Source: Lachnospiraceae bacterium UBA7196 (GTDB lineage: Bacteria > Bacillota > Clostridia > Lachnospirales > Lachnospiraceae). Taken from it: a stretch of DNA of 64,000 nt. The stretch spans positions 210,648-274,647 of the forward strand of contig DKUU01000018.1 of NCBI GenBank assembly GCA_002490835.1. Reading direction: 5' to 3'. The notes beneath the pieces are model-generated. The model was not told where the DNA came from. It saw only the letters and a program-made list of their open reading frames with translations, and did no database searches. The translations under genes and the position numbers were made by a program. This document shows, piece after piece, positions 36,561-45,812 of the stretch (its first letter is position 1; each line of letters starts with the position of its first letter).

Positions 36561-38158
36561 TCGACCTCGATCTGGTCTGTCTGTGCGGCCTTGTCGTTCT
36601 GTACTTCCTCGTGGTAGGTTTTTTCCGTGTTGACATTCCAGATATTGTCTTTGGAGGAAATACCGCCTAAGATATTCTTCACCGTCTCGAAAGAGGTCAT
36701 CATCGAGTGGTCGATATTATTGTAGCGGTGCTGACCGTTTCTGCCCACGCAGTAGAGATTGTCGATGGACTTTAAGTAAGCGGTCAGCTTGTCCATATCC
36801 TTGTAGGTGTCAAAGTAAGCGGGGTAGGCTTTCTTTACCCGTTCCACATGGGAATCCATCACGTCGGAAGGCTTGTCGATCAGCCCCATGCTGACGATCT
36901 CATTTACCGCAAAGCGGGTGAAGGCCTCGTCCGTCATCGTCCAGTATTTGTCTCCTTCGGAAACAAAATATTCCAGACCGATCCAGACTGTGTGGTCTAG
37001 GTCGCGCACCATGTAGGGGGACCAGTTGTTGTAGATCTGGAAGCGTCCCAGCTTCACGGTCCTGTCGTGTACATAGATCCAGCAGTCGGGTACGATATTG
37101 CCGATGGTCCTCAGTTTGGTCTTGTTTTTCAGGTTGAGCTTCGGCAGCAGCAGCCCCACGGTCATATAGTCGCGGTAGGGAAGGCCTGCGGCGATCGCGG
37201 CTTCGGCTTTCGGCACGTCATTCATGCCTGCCACCAGATCCTTCACCGGCATGGAAGAGATGAAAATGTCGCCCTCTGCTGTTACTTCGCCTTCGGGGGT
37301 CTCGTAAGTGATGGAGGTAAGGTGGTTGTTTTCGTCCTTATGAAGTCCGACTGCCCTGCTGTGGCAGTGGATATTTCCGCCCAGCTCCCGGATTCGGTCA
37401 GCGGTCACTTCCCAGAGCTGGCCGGGGCCGAACTTGGGATAGCTGAATTCTTCGATCAGGGAGGTCTCCACCTCGCGGTTTTTCTTACCGGGCAGCATCT
37501 TTGAGAAAATATCTTTTAAAATAGCGGCGATAGACAGCCCTTTTACCCGCTGCGTCCCCCAGTCGGGCGCAATCTCGGAAGGGTGCCGGCCCCAGAGATT
37601 TTCCGTATAATTCTCAAAGAACATCGAGTAGAGTTTCCTGCCAAATCGGTTTACATAAAAATCTTCCAAGGAGTTTTCCGGCCGCTTGTGGATCATGGAG
37701 GCAAGGTAACTGAAACCGGCCTGCATGGTGGTGAAAAAGCCCATGTTGATAAAAGTCTCCGGTTTTAAGGAAATCGGGTAATCAAAAAATTTCTTGTTGA
37801 AATAGATGCGTGAGACGCGGTTTCTGCGCAGCATCACGCGGTCTTCCTTCTCAGGGTCGGGGCCGCCTGAAATAAGCGTCATCTCGCGGTGCAGCATGAT
37901 GTCGTCGTAGGTGGGAAACCCCTGTGTGGGCAGCATGTGTTCCCACCATTCATTGACTTCGGGTACCTTGGAAAAGAAACGGTGTCCGCCCATATCCATG
38001 CGGTTACCCTTGTAGTTGACGGTCTTGGAGATGCCGCCCATGGCATCGGATTCTTCCAGCACCGTGACCTCGTATTCCTTATTTTTATCCTGTCTGAGCA
38101 GTTCGTAGGCGGCGGTGAGGCCCGCCGGACCCGCGCCGATCACATATACTTTTTTCAT
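36557..38158 (-). CDS. FAD/NAD(P)-dependent oxidoreductase, UDP-galactopyranose-mutase-like
   Basis: 533 residues. The FAD Rossmann motif is 'VIGAGPAGLTAAYELL' with 'VTVLEESDAMGGISKTV'. 'GNRMDMGGHRFFSKVPEV' is typical of the amine-oxidase/UGM superfamily. It is longer than classical UDP-galactopyranose mutase (~370-390 residues), and I do not see a definitive UGM active-site set. A role in sugar-nucleotide conversion fits the cluster, but another flavin-dependent step is possible. The C-terminal ~30 residues are polar and likely disordered. It is transcribed alone on the minus strand. Confidence 0.78.
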   Translation of the reverse strand: MKKVYVIGAGPAGLTAAYELLRQDKNKEYEVTVLEESDAMGGISKTVNYKGNRMDMGGHRFFSKVPEVNEWWEHMLPTQGFPTYDDIMLHREMTLISGGPDPEKEDRVMLRRNRVSRIYFNKKFFDYPISLKPETFINMGFFTTMQAGFSYLASMIHKRPENSLEDFYVNRFGRKLYSMFFENYTENLWGRHPSEIAPDWGTQRVKGLSIAAILKDIFSKMLPGKKNREVETSLIEEFSYPKFGPGQLWEVTADRIRELGGNIHCHSRAVGLHKDENNHLTSITYETPEGEVTAEGDIFISSMPVKDLVAGMNDVPKAEAAIAAGLPYRDYMTVGLLLPKLNLKNKTKLRTIGNIVPDCWIYVHDRTVKLGRFQIYNNWSPYMVRDLDHTVWIGLEYFVSEGDKYWTMTDEAFTRFAVNEIVSMGLIDKPSDVMDSHVERVKKAYPAYFDTYKDMDKLTAYLKSIDNLYCVGRNGQHRYNNIDHSMMTSFETVKNILGGISSKDNIWNVNTEKTYHEEVQNDKAAQTDQIEVD

Positions 38159-38214
38159 GGGATACCTCGTTTGCTTTTACTTCACGTACATTTTTAGTTT
38201 AGCATGTTTGGGGA

Positions 38215-38243
38215 TGGATGTATACAGGAAAGTGTGCTATAAT
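38215..38243 (+). promoter_or_regulatory. extended -10 promoter for the 38.3 kb operon
   Basis: TGGATG, a 17-nt spacer and TATAAT, preceded by TGC to make an extended -10. It lies ~40 nt before the MBOAT start at 38282. Confidence 0.6.
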
Positions 38244-38281
38244 ACTATCATTTGTTAGTGGCAAATTTGGGAGAGAATCGT

Positions 38282-39778
38282 ATGCTTTTCAATTCTTTAC
38301 AATTTATAATCTTTTTTCCGGTCGTTGTGGGGCTGTATTATCTGATTCCGCAAAAGTTCAGAACCTATTGGCTTCTGGCGGCAAGTTATTATTTTTATAT
38401 GTGCTGGAATGCAAAATACGTACTGCTCCTTTTATTTTCCACTATTGTGACATATGTGTCAGGCCTTTTGTTGGAGCGCTGCGCGCAGGGAGAAAAAGAG
38501 GAAAATAAGAGAAGGCGGCAAAAGAAACTATGTGTCGCGGCGAGTTTTTTTTTAAACTTTTTGATTCTGTTTCTCTTTAAGTATCTGAATTTTGGAATCG
38601 ACAGCCTGAATCAGGTTCTCGGTCATCTGCATATCACATTGAGCGTGCCTGCCGTTGACCTTCTGCTCCCGGTCGGCATTTCGTTTTATACGTTTCAGGC
38701 GCTGGGGTATACGGTGGATGTTTACAGAGGCGAGATTTCCGCGGAGAAAAATTTTTTCCGCTATGCGCTCTTTGTCTCCTTTTTCCCGCAGCTTGTGGCA
38801 GGACCGATCGAGCGGTCAAAAAATCTGTTACGGCAGTTGGACAAGCCGGCAAAGCCGTGTTTTGACAATTTCAGGGACGGGTTTCTCCTGATGCTATGGG
38901 GTTATTTTTTAAAGCTGGTGCTGGCGGACCGCATCGCTGTTTTTGTGGATACGGTCTACGGGGATTTTGAGACCTATACGGGCGTTTACCTGATCGTGGC
39001 CACGCTTTTGTTCGCCGTGCAGATTTACTGTGATTTTTCGGGCTATTCCGTGATCGCTATGGGAGCGGCTAAGATATTGGGGATTCAATTGATGGAGAAC
39101 TTTGACGCGCCCTATCTGGCAGCGTCTGTGGCACAGTTCTGGCGCAGGTGGCATATTTCGCTCTCCGGCTGGTTCCGGGATTATCTCTATATTCCGCTGG
39201 GAGGAAACCGCAAAGGGAAAATCAGGAAATATGGCAATCTGCTGATCACATTCGGCGTGAGCGGACTCTGGCACGGCGCGGACTGGTCCTATGTGATCTG
39301 GGGCCTTCTAAACGGATTCTGGCAGATCGTCGGCGATATATTGTCGCCCTTTAAGAAAAAAATGGTCGGTTTATTAGATATCAAAGAAGGGAGCCTGAGT
39401 CACAAATGTCTCCGGGTGGTGAGCACTTTCTTTCTGGTGGATCTTGCATGGGTGTTCTTCCGCGCGGATTCGGCATTTTCGGCGCTTAGGATCATCAAAA
39501 GGATGATTACGGCGAAGAATCATTGGGTGTGGTTCGACGGGTCTCTTTATAACTGCGGGCTGAATCAAAAGAATTTTACGCTGATGATATGGGGGATCCT
39601 GCTGCTGTTTGCGGCGGATCTTTGTAAGTATAAAGGCATCAGACTGCGGGAGGTCGTGGCAAAACAGGACTATTGGGCGCAGTGTCTGACGGTGACGGCG
39701 GCGGCGCTTGGTATTTTGGTGTTTGGGATGTGGGGCGCGGGCTATGACGCGGCCAGCTTTATCTATTTTCAGTTTTAA
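38282..39778 (+). CDS. MBOAT family membrane O-acyltransferase (AlgI-like)
   Basis: 498 residues from ATG 38282 (MLFNSLQF), preceded by GGGAGAG; an upstream ATG at 38252 adds ten unlikely residues. Motifs: 'LPVGISFYTFQALGYTVDVY', 'FVSFFPQLVAGPIERS', 'YCDFSGYSVIAMG', 'FWRRWHISLSGWFRDYLYIP' and 'SGLWHGADWSYVIWGLLNGF' (His331). The His usually found later in this block (as in ALHG or MLHG) is Asn here. It is followed at 16 bp by its SGNH partner gene, a DltB/DltD or AlgI/AlgX-like arrangement. Confidence 0.93.
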   Translation: MLFNSLQFIIFFPVVVGLYYLIPQKFRTYWLLAASYYFYMCWNAKYVLLLLFSTIVTYVSGLLLERCAQGEKEENKRRRQKKLCVAASFFLNFLILFLFKYLNFGIDSLNQVLGHLHITLSVPAVDLLLPVGISFYTFQALGYTVDVYRGEISAEKNFFRYALFVSFFPQLVAGPIERSKNLLRQLDKPAKPCFDNFRDGFLLMLWGYFLKLVLADRIAVFVDTVYGDFETYTGVYLIVATLLFAVQIYCDFSGYSVIAMGAAKILGIQLMENFDAPYLAASVAQFWRRWHISLSGWFRDYLYIPLGGNRKGKIRKYGNLLITFGVSGLWHGADWSYVIWGLLNGFWQIVGDILSPFKKKMVGLLDIKEGSLSHKCLRVVSTFFLVDLAWVFFRADSAFSALRIIKRMITAKNHWVWFDGSLYNCGLNQKNFTLMIWGILLLFAADLCKYKGIRLREVVAKQDYWAQCLTVTAAALGILVFGMWGAGYDAASFIYFQF

Positions 39779-39794
39779 GATGGGAGAGCGAAGC

Positions 39795-41228
39795 ATGAAA
39801 AGAAGTAAGGCGGGATTGTGGGTGATCGTCATGACCGTGATCGCGATAGCGCTTTTTTGGAATGTGGCATATTATCTGGAAAACAAAGGCGCCTATAAGA
39901 TGAAATGTGATTTTTCAGAGGTGGCGGAGGAATGCGACGTGTTGTTTCTGGGGACCAGTCATATGCTGACCGAGGTGTATCCGCTGGAACTGTGGCACGA
40001 TTACGGCATCACCTCTTATAACATGGCCGGATACGCACAGACGATGCCGGTGACTTATTGGACGTTTCTGTATGCGCTGGAGCACGCGAATCCTAAAGTG
40101 GTAGTGGTGGATTGTTATATGATAGAATCGGATGAAGTCGCGATTGAAGACGGCTTTATGCACCTTACCATGGACAGCATCCCTTTTAGCAAGACCAAGG
40201 TACAGGCGGTCTGCGATCTTTACGACGATCTTGACAGCCGGATTGAATATTTGTGGGATTTTTCGCTTTATCATGATCGGTGGGACGAATTGACGTGGAA
40301 GGATTTTGCTACCGGAAATGAAAATGCAAGAGGAGCGCTGTTTCAGATCGGTGTAAGCGATCCGGATCCGTTTGTGTGGAAAGAGATGGAAGCAGAGCCG
40401 ATCGACAGTGTCGGGGTAGACTATCTGCGAAAGATCATGGAGGAATGCCGTAAGAGGGATATTAAAGTTATCCTTACGTATCTGCCGTTTCCGGCTAATG
40501 AGAGCAAACAGAAGGCTGCGGCGTATGCGGCGCAGTTTGCCGGGGAGTACGGTGTAGATTATATTAATTTTCTGCAAATGGATCTGGTGGATTATCGGAT
40601 CGATTGTCTGGATGCCGATTCTCATCTGAATGCGGCGGGAGGGCATAAAGTCACATCTTACATCGGACAATATTTATCAGAAAACTGCGGATTGGCCGAT
40701 CGCAGACAGGATGGTCTGCAAAATTGGGATCAGGATTACGAAGACTATCAGAGATATAAGATCGAAAGGCTCAGAGGGCAGGAATCCCTGCAGAATTATC
40801 TGGTCATGATGGCGGACAAAAGTTTCAGCCTGTGTCTTTTTGTAGACGGGGAGTCAAAGATATGGGAGTATGAGAAATATGCCGATCAGGTAAAAAATCT
40901 GGCGCCGGAATACTCGTTTTCCGCATTAGACAGGGCGGTGCAGCAAGGGGAGGATTACCTGCTTTTGCTGGATCACAAAAACGGTGTGTTCGTGGATTTT
41001 TGCGGAGACGAGGGCGGAGAGGCTAAGACGTCTTTCGGGAAAGTGGTCTATACGCAGACGGATACCGGCGAAAAGGCGCTGTATCTGGGGGAGTCCGACG
41101 AAAACCTGCTCAGGGATCGGGACGAAGAAGGCCGGAAACTGACGGTACAGACGGTCGTGATCGATCATGAAAACGGTGAAATCGTAGACATGCAGAGGTT
41201 TCGTGAGTCGCTGCTTACGAATAAATAA
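39795..41228 (+). CDS. DltD/SGNH-like acyltransfer partner, membrane anchored
   Basis: 477 residues from ATG 39795 (GGGAG upstream). One N-terminal span (residues ~8-28), then the SGNH domain: 'CDVLFLGTSHMLTEVYP' (Ser55) and 'DADSHLNAAGGHKV'. The middle has 'RDIKVILTYLPFP'. The last ~150 residues are an additional beta-rich domain not typical of DltD ('ESLQNYLVMMADKSFSLCLF' onward). Its place 16 bp after the MBOAT gene suggests they work as a pair in surface acylation. Confidence 0.82.
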   Translation: MKRSKAGLWVIVMTVIAIALFWNVAYYLENKGAYKMKCDFSEVAEECDVLFLGTSHMLTEVYPLELWHDYGITSYNMAGYAQTMPVTYWTFLYALEHANPKVVVVDCYMIESDEVAIEDGFMHLTMDSIPFSKTKVQAVCDLYDDLDSRIEYLWDFSLYHDRWDELTWKDFATGNENARGALFQIGVSDPDPFVWKEMEAEPIDSVGVDYLRKIMEECRKRDIKVILTYLPFPANESKQKAAAYAAQFAGEYGVDYINFLQMDLVDYRIDCLDADSHLNAAGGHKVTSYIGQYLSENCGLADRRQDGLQNWDQDYEDYQRYKIERLRGQESLQNYLVMMADKSFSLCLFVDGESKIWEYEKYADQVKNLAPEYSFSALDRAVQQGEDYLLLLDHKNGVFVDFCGDEGGEAKTSFGKVVYTQTDTGEKALYLGESDENLLRDRDEEGRKLTVQTVVIDHENGEIVDMQRFRESLLTNK

Positions 41229-41282
41229 GATGCTTTATCAGTAGGATACGGAAAGGCAGAGGTTGGGAAAAAGGGTAGCTTT

Positions 41283-42407
41283 ATGACAATGATCATCGGT
41301 TTGCTTTTTTGGCTAGTAGTCATCCCGTTTTGTATCGGGCTGATTCCGGCAAATTTCATAGCGGAGGATGAGCGGAGGCCGGGTTTCATCCTGCTTTCCG
41401 GTTATTTCGGGATGTGGGCTCTCTTTGAAGTGTCGGCGGTGCCGGCGGTTTTGTGGGTGGAGTATGATAATTTCAAGGCGGCTTCCGCGGTGTTTATCGT
41501 GCTGACGCTTCTTAGCGCCGCGGCGGGCGTCTGGCTTCTGTACCGCAGCGGGAAAGCGGGGCTTATTTTCGGAAATATGGAAAGGCATGATATTCGCGGC
41601 GGCGCGAAGCCGTGCATGGCGGCTTTGGGGAAATGGCTGCTGCATGCGGCGGGGATCGAGTGGCTCCTCTTCTTTGCCCTGCTCGGTTTTCAGCTTTACA
41701 AGGCGGTGGCTTACGCTTCCTTCGACGGCGACGACGCTTACTATGTGGTGGAGTCCCTGATCGCGCAGGAGGCGGGCGTGATGTACCGGATCCTGCCCTT
41801 GACGGGCGGGTCTACGGGGCTGGATGTGCGGCATGCGCTGGCGGTCTTTCCCATGTGGGTGGCCTTTGTGTCGGTGCGGGCAGGGGTTCACGCCACCATT
41901 GTATCCCATGTGGTGATGCCCCTTGTGCTGATCCCGCTGACTTATCTTTTATATTACGAGATCGGGCGCGCGCTTTTTGGAACTGTATTCTGCAGGGAAA
42001 ATCTGCCGGTATTTATGGTAATCATGGCATTGTTTCAGATCTTCGGAAATGTCTCTATCTACACCACGGAGACCTTTTTCCTGACCCGCACGTGGCAGGG
42101 CAAGGCGGTGGCCGGCTCTCTGGTGATACCCGCCGTGATCTGGCTGTTTCTGCTGCTTTGCGGTAAGGCGGATGAGAAAAAGGACAGGCGCGGGCTTTGG
42201 ATGCTCTTTGTCTGCGTGCAGATGGCGACGGGCATCTGCAGTTCTATCGCCGTGTTTCTGGTTTCTATGCTGACGGCGCTGACGGCTTTTGTGCTGGCCT
42301 GTGTGCGGCGGAATCTGAAGCTTCTGCTTCAGTTTGGCGCTGCCTGCATTCCAAGCGCGGTGTATATGGCAGTGTATGTTTATATGGCGTATAGCTACTT
42401 ACTATAA
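41283..42407 (+). CDS. N-terminal part of a frameshifted polytopic membrane protein
   Basis: 374 residues, nine or ten spans. It has the loop 'YASFDGDDAYYVVESLIAQE', whose DGDD acidic motif suits a GT-C-like protein (possibly DUF6077, uncertain). It stops within a span region after MAYSYLL. The downstream frame carries on with further spans. A tandem TACT duplication at 42396-42403 lies six nt before the stop; removing one copy fuses both frames as MAYSYYNSEGFF. It is therefore most likely the first half of a ~635-residue protein, broken by a +4 shift. The RBS is AAGGG. Confidence 0.75.
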   Translation: MTMIIGLLFWLVVIPFCIGLIPANFIAEDERRPGFILLSGYFGMWALFEVSAVPAVLWVEYDNFKAASAVFIVLTLLSAAAGVWLLYRSGKAGLIFGNMERHDIRGGAKPCMAALGKWLLHAAGIEWLLFFALLGFQLYKAVAYASFDGDDAYYVVESLIAQEAGVMYRILPLTGGSTGLDVRHALAVFPMWVAFVSVRAGVHATIVSHVVMPLVLIPLTYLLYYEIGRALFGTVFCRENLPVFMVIMALFQIFGNVSIYTTETFFLTRTWQGKAVAGSLVIPAVIWLFLLLCGKADEKKDRRGLWMLFVCVQMATGICSSIAVFLVSMLTALTAFVLACVRRNLKLLLQFGAACIPSAVYMAVYVYMAYSYLL

Positions 42408-42423
42408 CAGTGAGGGATTTTTT

Positions 42424-43194
42424 ATGTGGGGCATTTTTTTAGAGAGCGTTGTTATCTTTAAAAATTTCATGGGCTGGCATGAGAATCATTTCTTGGCGGG
42501 AATCTATATTTTCGCCCTTCTCTACCTGTGGCTGACGGAGAAGGACAAGACAAAGCGCGCTGTTTTTGTCTACACGCCCACCCTGATCCTGTTGCTGTTT
42601 TTCTGTCCTCTCTTCCGCAAGGTGTTCGTGCGGATCATGGAGGATTCCGAGACGTATTACCGGCTTTTGTGGCTCTTGCAGATGAGCATTGTCAGCGCTT
42701 ACGCGCTGATCCGGCTGATGGGAAAGCACAGAAGGATCGGGCTGGCGGTCGCCTGTCTGGCGATCGCTGCCTGCGGGGATTACGTCTATGACAGCGGACA
42801 TATCTCGCGGGCGGAGAATGCCTACCATCTGCCGCAGGAGGCAGTAGATATCGTGGATATGATAAAGCCGGAGGAAGGACGCATTACCGTGCTGGTTCCG
42901 GCGGACCTGATCTATTACGTCAGGCAGTACAGCACGGATATCGAGCTGCCCTACGGCAGGGAGATGCTGATCGCGCGCTGGGATTACTATCATGCGATGT
43001 ACGAGGCGATGGAGAAGGCGGAGGTGATCGATACGCCGACGTTTGTAGAGTTGACGAGGTCCTATCCCTGCGCCTATGTGGTGCTAAAAGAAGATCGCGA
43101 GATCGCCGAACCCCTGACAGAGTACGGTTTTTCGGTTTACGGTCAGGTGGGGGAGTTCGTGATTTACAAAGATATGACATTGGAGCAGCGGTGA
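42424..43194 (+). CDS. C-terminal part of the frameshifted membrane protein
   Basis: About 256 residues from ATG 42424, with GAGGG 7 nt upstream, so separate translation is possible. It holds three or four spans and a C-terminal external domain ('CAYVVLKEDREIAEPLTEYG', 'GEFVIYKDM'). The open frame extends upstream to 42334 and overlaps the first part. It is better explained as the second half of one interrupted gene than as an independent one. It may be a sequencing error, a phase-variable site or a true pseudogene. Confidence 0.7.
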   Translation: MWGIFLESVVIFKNFMGWHENHFLAGIYIFALLYLWLTEKDKTKRAVFVYTPTLILLLFFCPLFRKVFVRIMEDSETYYRLLWLLQMSIVSAYALIRLMGKHRRIGLAVACLAIAACGDYVYDSGHISRAENAYHLPQEAVDIVDMIKPEEGRITVLVPADLIYYVRQYSTDIELPYGREMLIARWDYYHAMYEAMEKAEVIDTPTFVELTRSYPCAYVVLKEDREIAEPLTEYGFSVYGQVGEFVIYKDMTLEQR

Positions 43195-43209
43195 CGGGAG
43201 AAATAGCTT

Positions 43210-44745
43210 ATGTTATTTAATTCCTATATTTTTGTATTTGTTTTTTTCCCCATATGTCTTTTCGGCTATTATGGGCTTTTGCAGACCAGACATGTGCGGG
43301 CGGCCGGTATTTTTCTGACAGGGATGTCATTTTGGTTTTACGGATATTTTAACCTCTCCTATTTGCTCATCATGGTATGCAGCATTGGCGGCAATTATCT
43401 GTTTCACAGGCTGCTGTCGCGGCGGGGGGCGGGAAAAGGCATTGCGGCGTATGGGACGGCGTCCCGCAGGGCGGTCGTGATTCTGGCGGTGGTCTTTAAT
43501 CTGGGGCTGCTGTTCTATTTTAAGTATTTTGATTTCCTTCTCTTGGTTTTGAACGGGGCGTTTGGCACGGATTTTGTCCTGCGGGGCATTCTGCTGCCGC
43601 TGGGGATCAGTTTCTTCACCTTTCAGCAGATATCCTTTATCGTGGATACTTACCGGGGGGAGGTAGCGGCCTGCCCGTTTGACGAGTATGCGCTGTTTGT
43701 CTCCTTTTTTCCGCAGCTCATCGCCGGTCCTATCGTAAATCATGGCGAGATGCTGCCGCAGTTTCGGGCGCGGGGAAAGGAGAAGCCTGACTGGGAAAAA
43801 ATCGCGTCCGGTCTTGCCCTTTTTGTGCTTGGCCTATCCAAGAAAGTGCTTTTGGCGGACACATACGGCGCGGGCGTGGATTACGGCTATGAAAATCTTG
43901 CCCTTCTGGGCCGGGCGGACGCGGTGTTTGTCATCCTTTTTTACGCCTTGCAGCTCTACTTTGATTTCAGCGGCTACTGTGATATGGCCGTGGGACTTGG
44001 CAGGATGCTCGGCATCGGGATTCCCGTGAATTTTGATTCCCCCTATAAGGCGGCAAATATCGTGGATTTCTGGAAGCGCTGGCACATTACCCTAAACCGT
44101 TTTTTCACAAAGTACGTCTATATCCCGCTGGGCGGAAACCGCAGGGGAGAGGGACGGATGTATTTTAACCTTCTGCTCGTCTTTTTCTTAAGCGGCCTCT
44201 GGCATGGCGCGGGGTTCCAGTTCCTTGTCTGGGGGATGCTGCACGGTGTGCTGTATGTGATCACCCGCTTCCTGCAGCGGCGCGGACGAAGAAGGAATGA
44301 CACTTCTGTCATAAATGGAGAGAATAGTGGGATCGGTAGGCGAATCCTCGCAATCGCGTCACAAACAGCCACCTTCCTCTACGTCAGCGTGGCATGGGTC
44401 TATTTCAGGGCGGAGAGCGTTGCGCAGGCAAATACGCTTTTGCGGACGGCGTTTGCGGGGGAAGTCAAAAAAATCTCTCTTGATCTTGCCGAGTGCCTGC
44501 AGCCGGACGAATTTTGGTATGTGATCAAGGTGCTGCATCTGGACAACCTGTCTTTTAGCCGCTATATCCTGATGTTCCTGATGCTGGCGGTGGGACTGTA
44601 TCTGTCCATGACAGGCCGCAATGCGATAGAGCGGACGAAACGCCTGAAATACGGGCCGGTGTCGGCAGCGGTGCTGGTGGTGCTGGCGGTGTGGTGCATC
44701 CTGAGTTTTTCCGGGGTGAGTACGTTTTTGTATTTTAATTTTTAA
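43210..44745 (+). CDS. MBOAT family membrane O-acyltransferase (AlgI-like)
   Basis: 511 residues, about eleven spans. Blocks: 'LPLGISFFTFQQISFIVDTY', 'FVSFFPQLIAGPIVNHGEML', 'LYFDFSGYCDMAVGLGRMLG', 'FWKRWHITLNRFFTKYVYIP' and 'SGLWHGAGFQFLVWGMLHGV' (His332). This copy carries the HGEM/FFTKYVYIP variant that is typical of AlgI-type proteins acting on alginate-like or other polysaccharides. It lies 11 bp before its SGNH gene. The RBS is GGGAGAA. Confidence 0.93.
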   Translation: MLFNSYIFVFVFFPICLFGYYGLLQTRHVRAAGIFLTGMSFWFYGYFNLSYLLIMVCSIGGNYLFHRLLSRRGAGKGIAAYGTASRRAVVILAVVFNLGLLFYFKYFDFLLLVLNGAFGTDFVLRGILLPLGISFFTFQQISFIVDTYRGEVAACPFDEYALFVSFFPQLIAGPIVNHGEMLPQFRARGKEKPDWEKIASGLALFVLGLSKKVLLADTYGAGVDYGYENLALLGRADAVFVILFYALQLYFDFSGYCDMAVGLGRMLGIGIPVNFDSPYKAANIVDFWKRWHITLNRFFTKYVYIPLGGNRRGEGRMYFNLLLVFFLSGLWHGAGFQFLVWGMLHGVLYVITRFLQRRGRRRNDTSVINGENSGIGRRILAIASQTATFLYVSVAWVYFRAESVAQANTLLRTAFAGEVKKISLDLAECLQPDEFWYVIKVLHLDNLSFSRYILMFLMLAVGLYLSMTGRNAIERTKRLKYGPVSAAVLVVLAVWCILSFSGVSTFLYFNF

Positions 44746-44756
44746 GGAGGAACGGG

Positions 44757-45812
44757 ATGAAGCGGTTTAAAAAATGGATCATCTCCATCGTATCCCTCAT
44801 CTTCATACTGCTGATAGCTGCGGCCGCGCTGGTAGTCTGGGTGGACCCGTTCTTCCAGTACCATGCGCCGCTTGCGGACTTCCCCTATCTGGTGGATAAC
44901 CAGCTTACCCAGAATCCGGGGATGGCAAAGCACATGGACTACGACAGCGTGATCCTCGGCTCCTCGATGACGGTAAATTTTAATACGCACTGGTTTGACG
45001 AACTGCTGGGCCTTAACACGATCAAGTTAAGCTACAGCGGCGCATACCCCAAGGATCAGGCGAATATCATGGATATTATCTTTGAAAGCGGCCACGAGGT
45101 GAAGTCTGTCTTTTTGGGAGTCGATGTGACGACTTACACCGGGGGCGTGGATGAGACGAAATACCCGATTCCGGCCTATCTCTATGATGATAATTATTTC
45201 AATGACATTCAGTATCTGCTGAATAAGGATGTGCTGCTTAACTATGTGCTGCGGCCGCTGGCCGACCCCGAAAAGACGGATCTGGCTACGGTCTATCAGA
45301 GCTGGTGGACGGACGAGTATTACAATATCCAGTGGGTGATGCACAATTATATGCCGCCTGCAGAGGTGGAAGAGGAGACGCCTGCGGATGCCTTTTTGGA
45401 AAGTACGGATAAAAATCTGCGCGCCAACCTCTGCTCGTATATTGAGAGCAATCCGGATACCACTTTCTATATCTTTTTTCCGCCTTACAGTATTTTGTAC
45501 TGGAACGACGTGATGCAGGAAAATCATCTGGAAGCCACGATGCGGGAGTATGCGCATATCGCGGAGACGCTGCTTGCTTACGATAACGTGCGGGTGTTTT
45601 ATTTTCCGGACAGGGAAGAGATCGTGACGGATCTGAACAAATACGCGGACTACACCCATTACCACGCGTCGGTTAACCGCTTTATGACGGAGTGCTTTAC
45701 GGACGGGACCTGCGAGGTAAAGAGTGCGGAGGAGATGGAGTGGGCGTTAGAAAATACGCGCGATATGATAGCGCGGTTTGATTTTGAGGAACTGTTTTCC
45801 AAGGAATACTAA
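44757..45812 (+). CDS. membrane-anchored SGNH-like protein, MBOAT partner
   Basis: 351 residues. One N-terminal span (~8-28), then 'DYDSVILGSSMTVNFNTHWF' with the nucleophile candidate Ser70, and 'DYTHYHASVNRFMT' with the Asp/His pair near residue 300. The order MBOAT then SGNH on one transcript (AAGGAGG at the start) is the same as at 38.3-41.2 kb. It probably handles acyl transfer outside the membrane. It overlaps the next, convergent SGNH gene by 4 bp. Confidence 0.82.
   Translation: MKRFKKWIISIVSLIFILLIAAAALVVWVDPFFQYHAPLADFPYLVDNQLTQNPGMAKHMDYDSVILGSSMTVNFNTHWFDELLGLNTIKLSYSGAYPKDQANIMDIIFESGHEVKSVFLGVDVTTYTGGVDETKYPIPAYLYDDNYFNDIQYLLNKDVLLNYVLRPLADPEKTDLATVYQSWWTDEYYNIQWVMHNYMPPAEVEEETPADAFLESTDKNLRANLCSYIESNPDTTFYIFFPPYSILYWNDVMQENHLEATMREYAHIAETLLAYDNVRVFYFPDREEIVTDLNKYADYTHYHASVNRFMTECFTDGTCEVKSAEEMEWALENTRDMIARFDFEELFSKEY

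Noticed and set aside
36557..38158. firm call as UDP-galactopyranose mutase (glf)
   Set aside because: The protein is ~150 residues too long and I could not see a full UGM active-site set, so only a UGM-like label is used.
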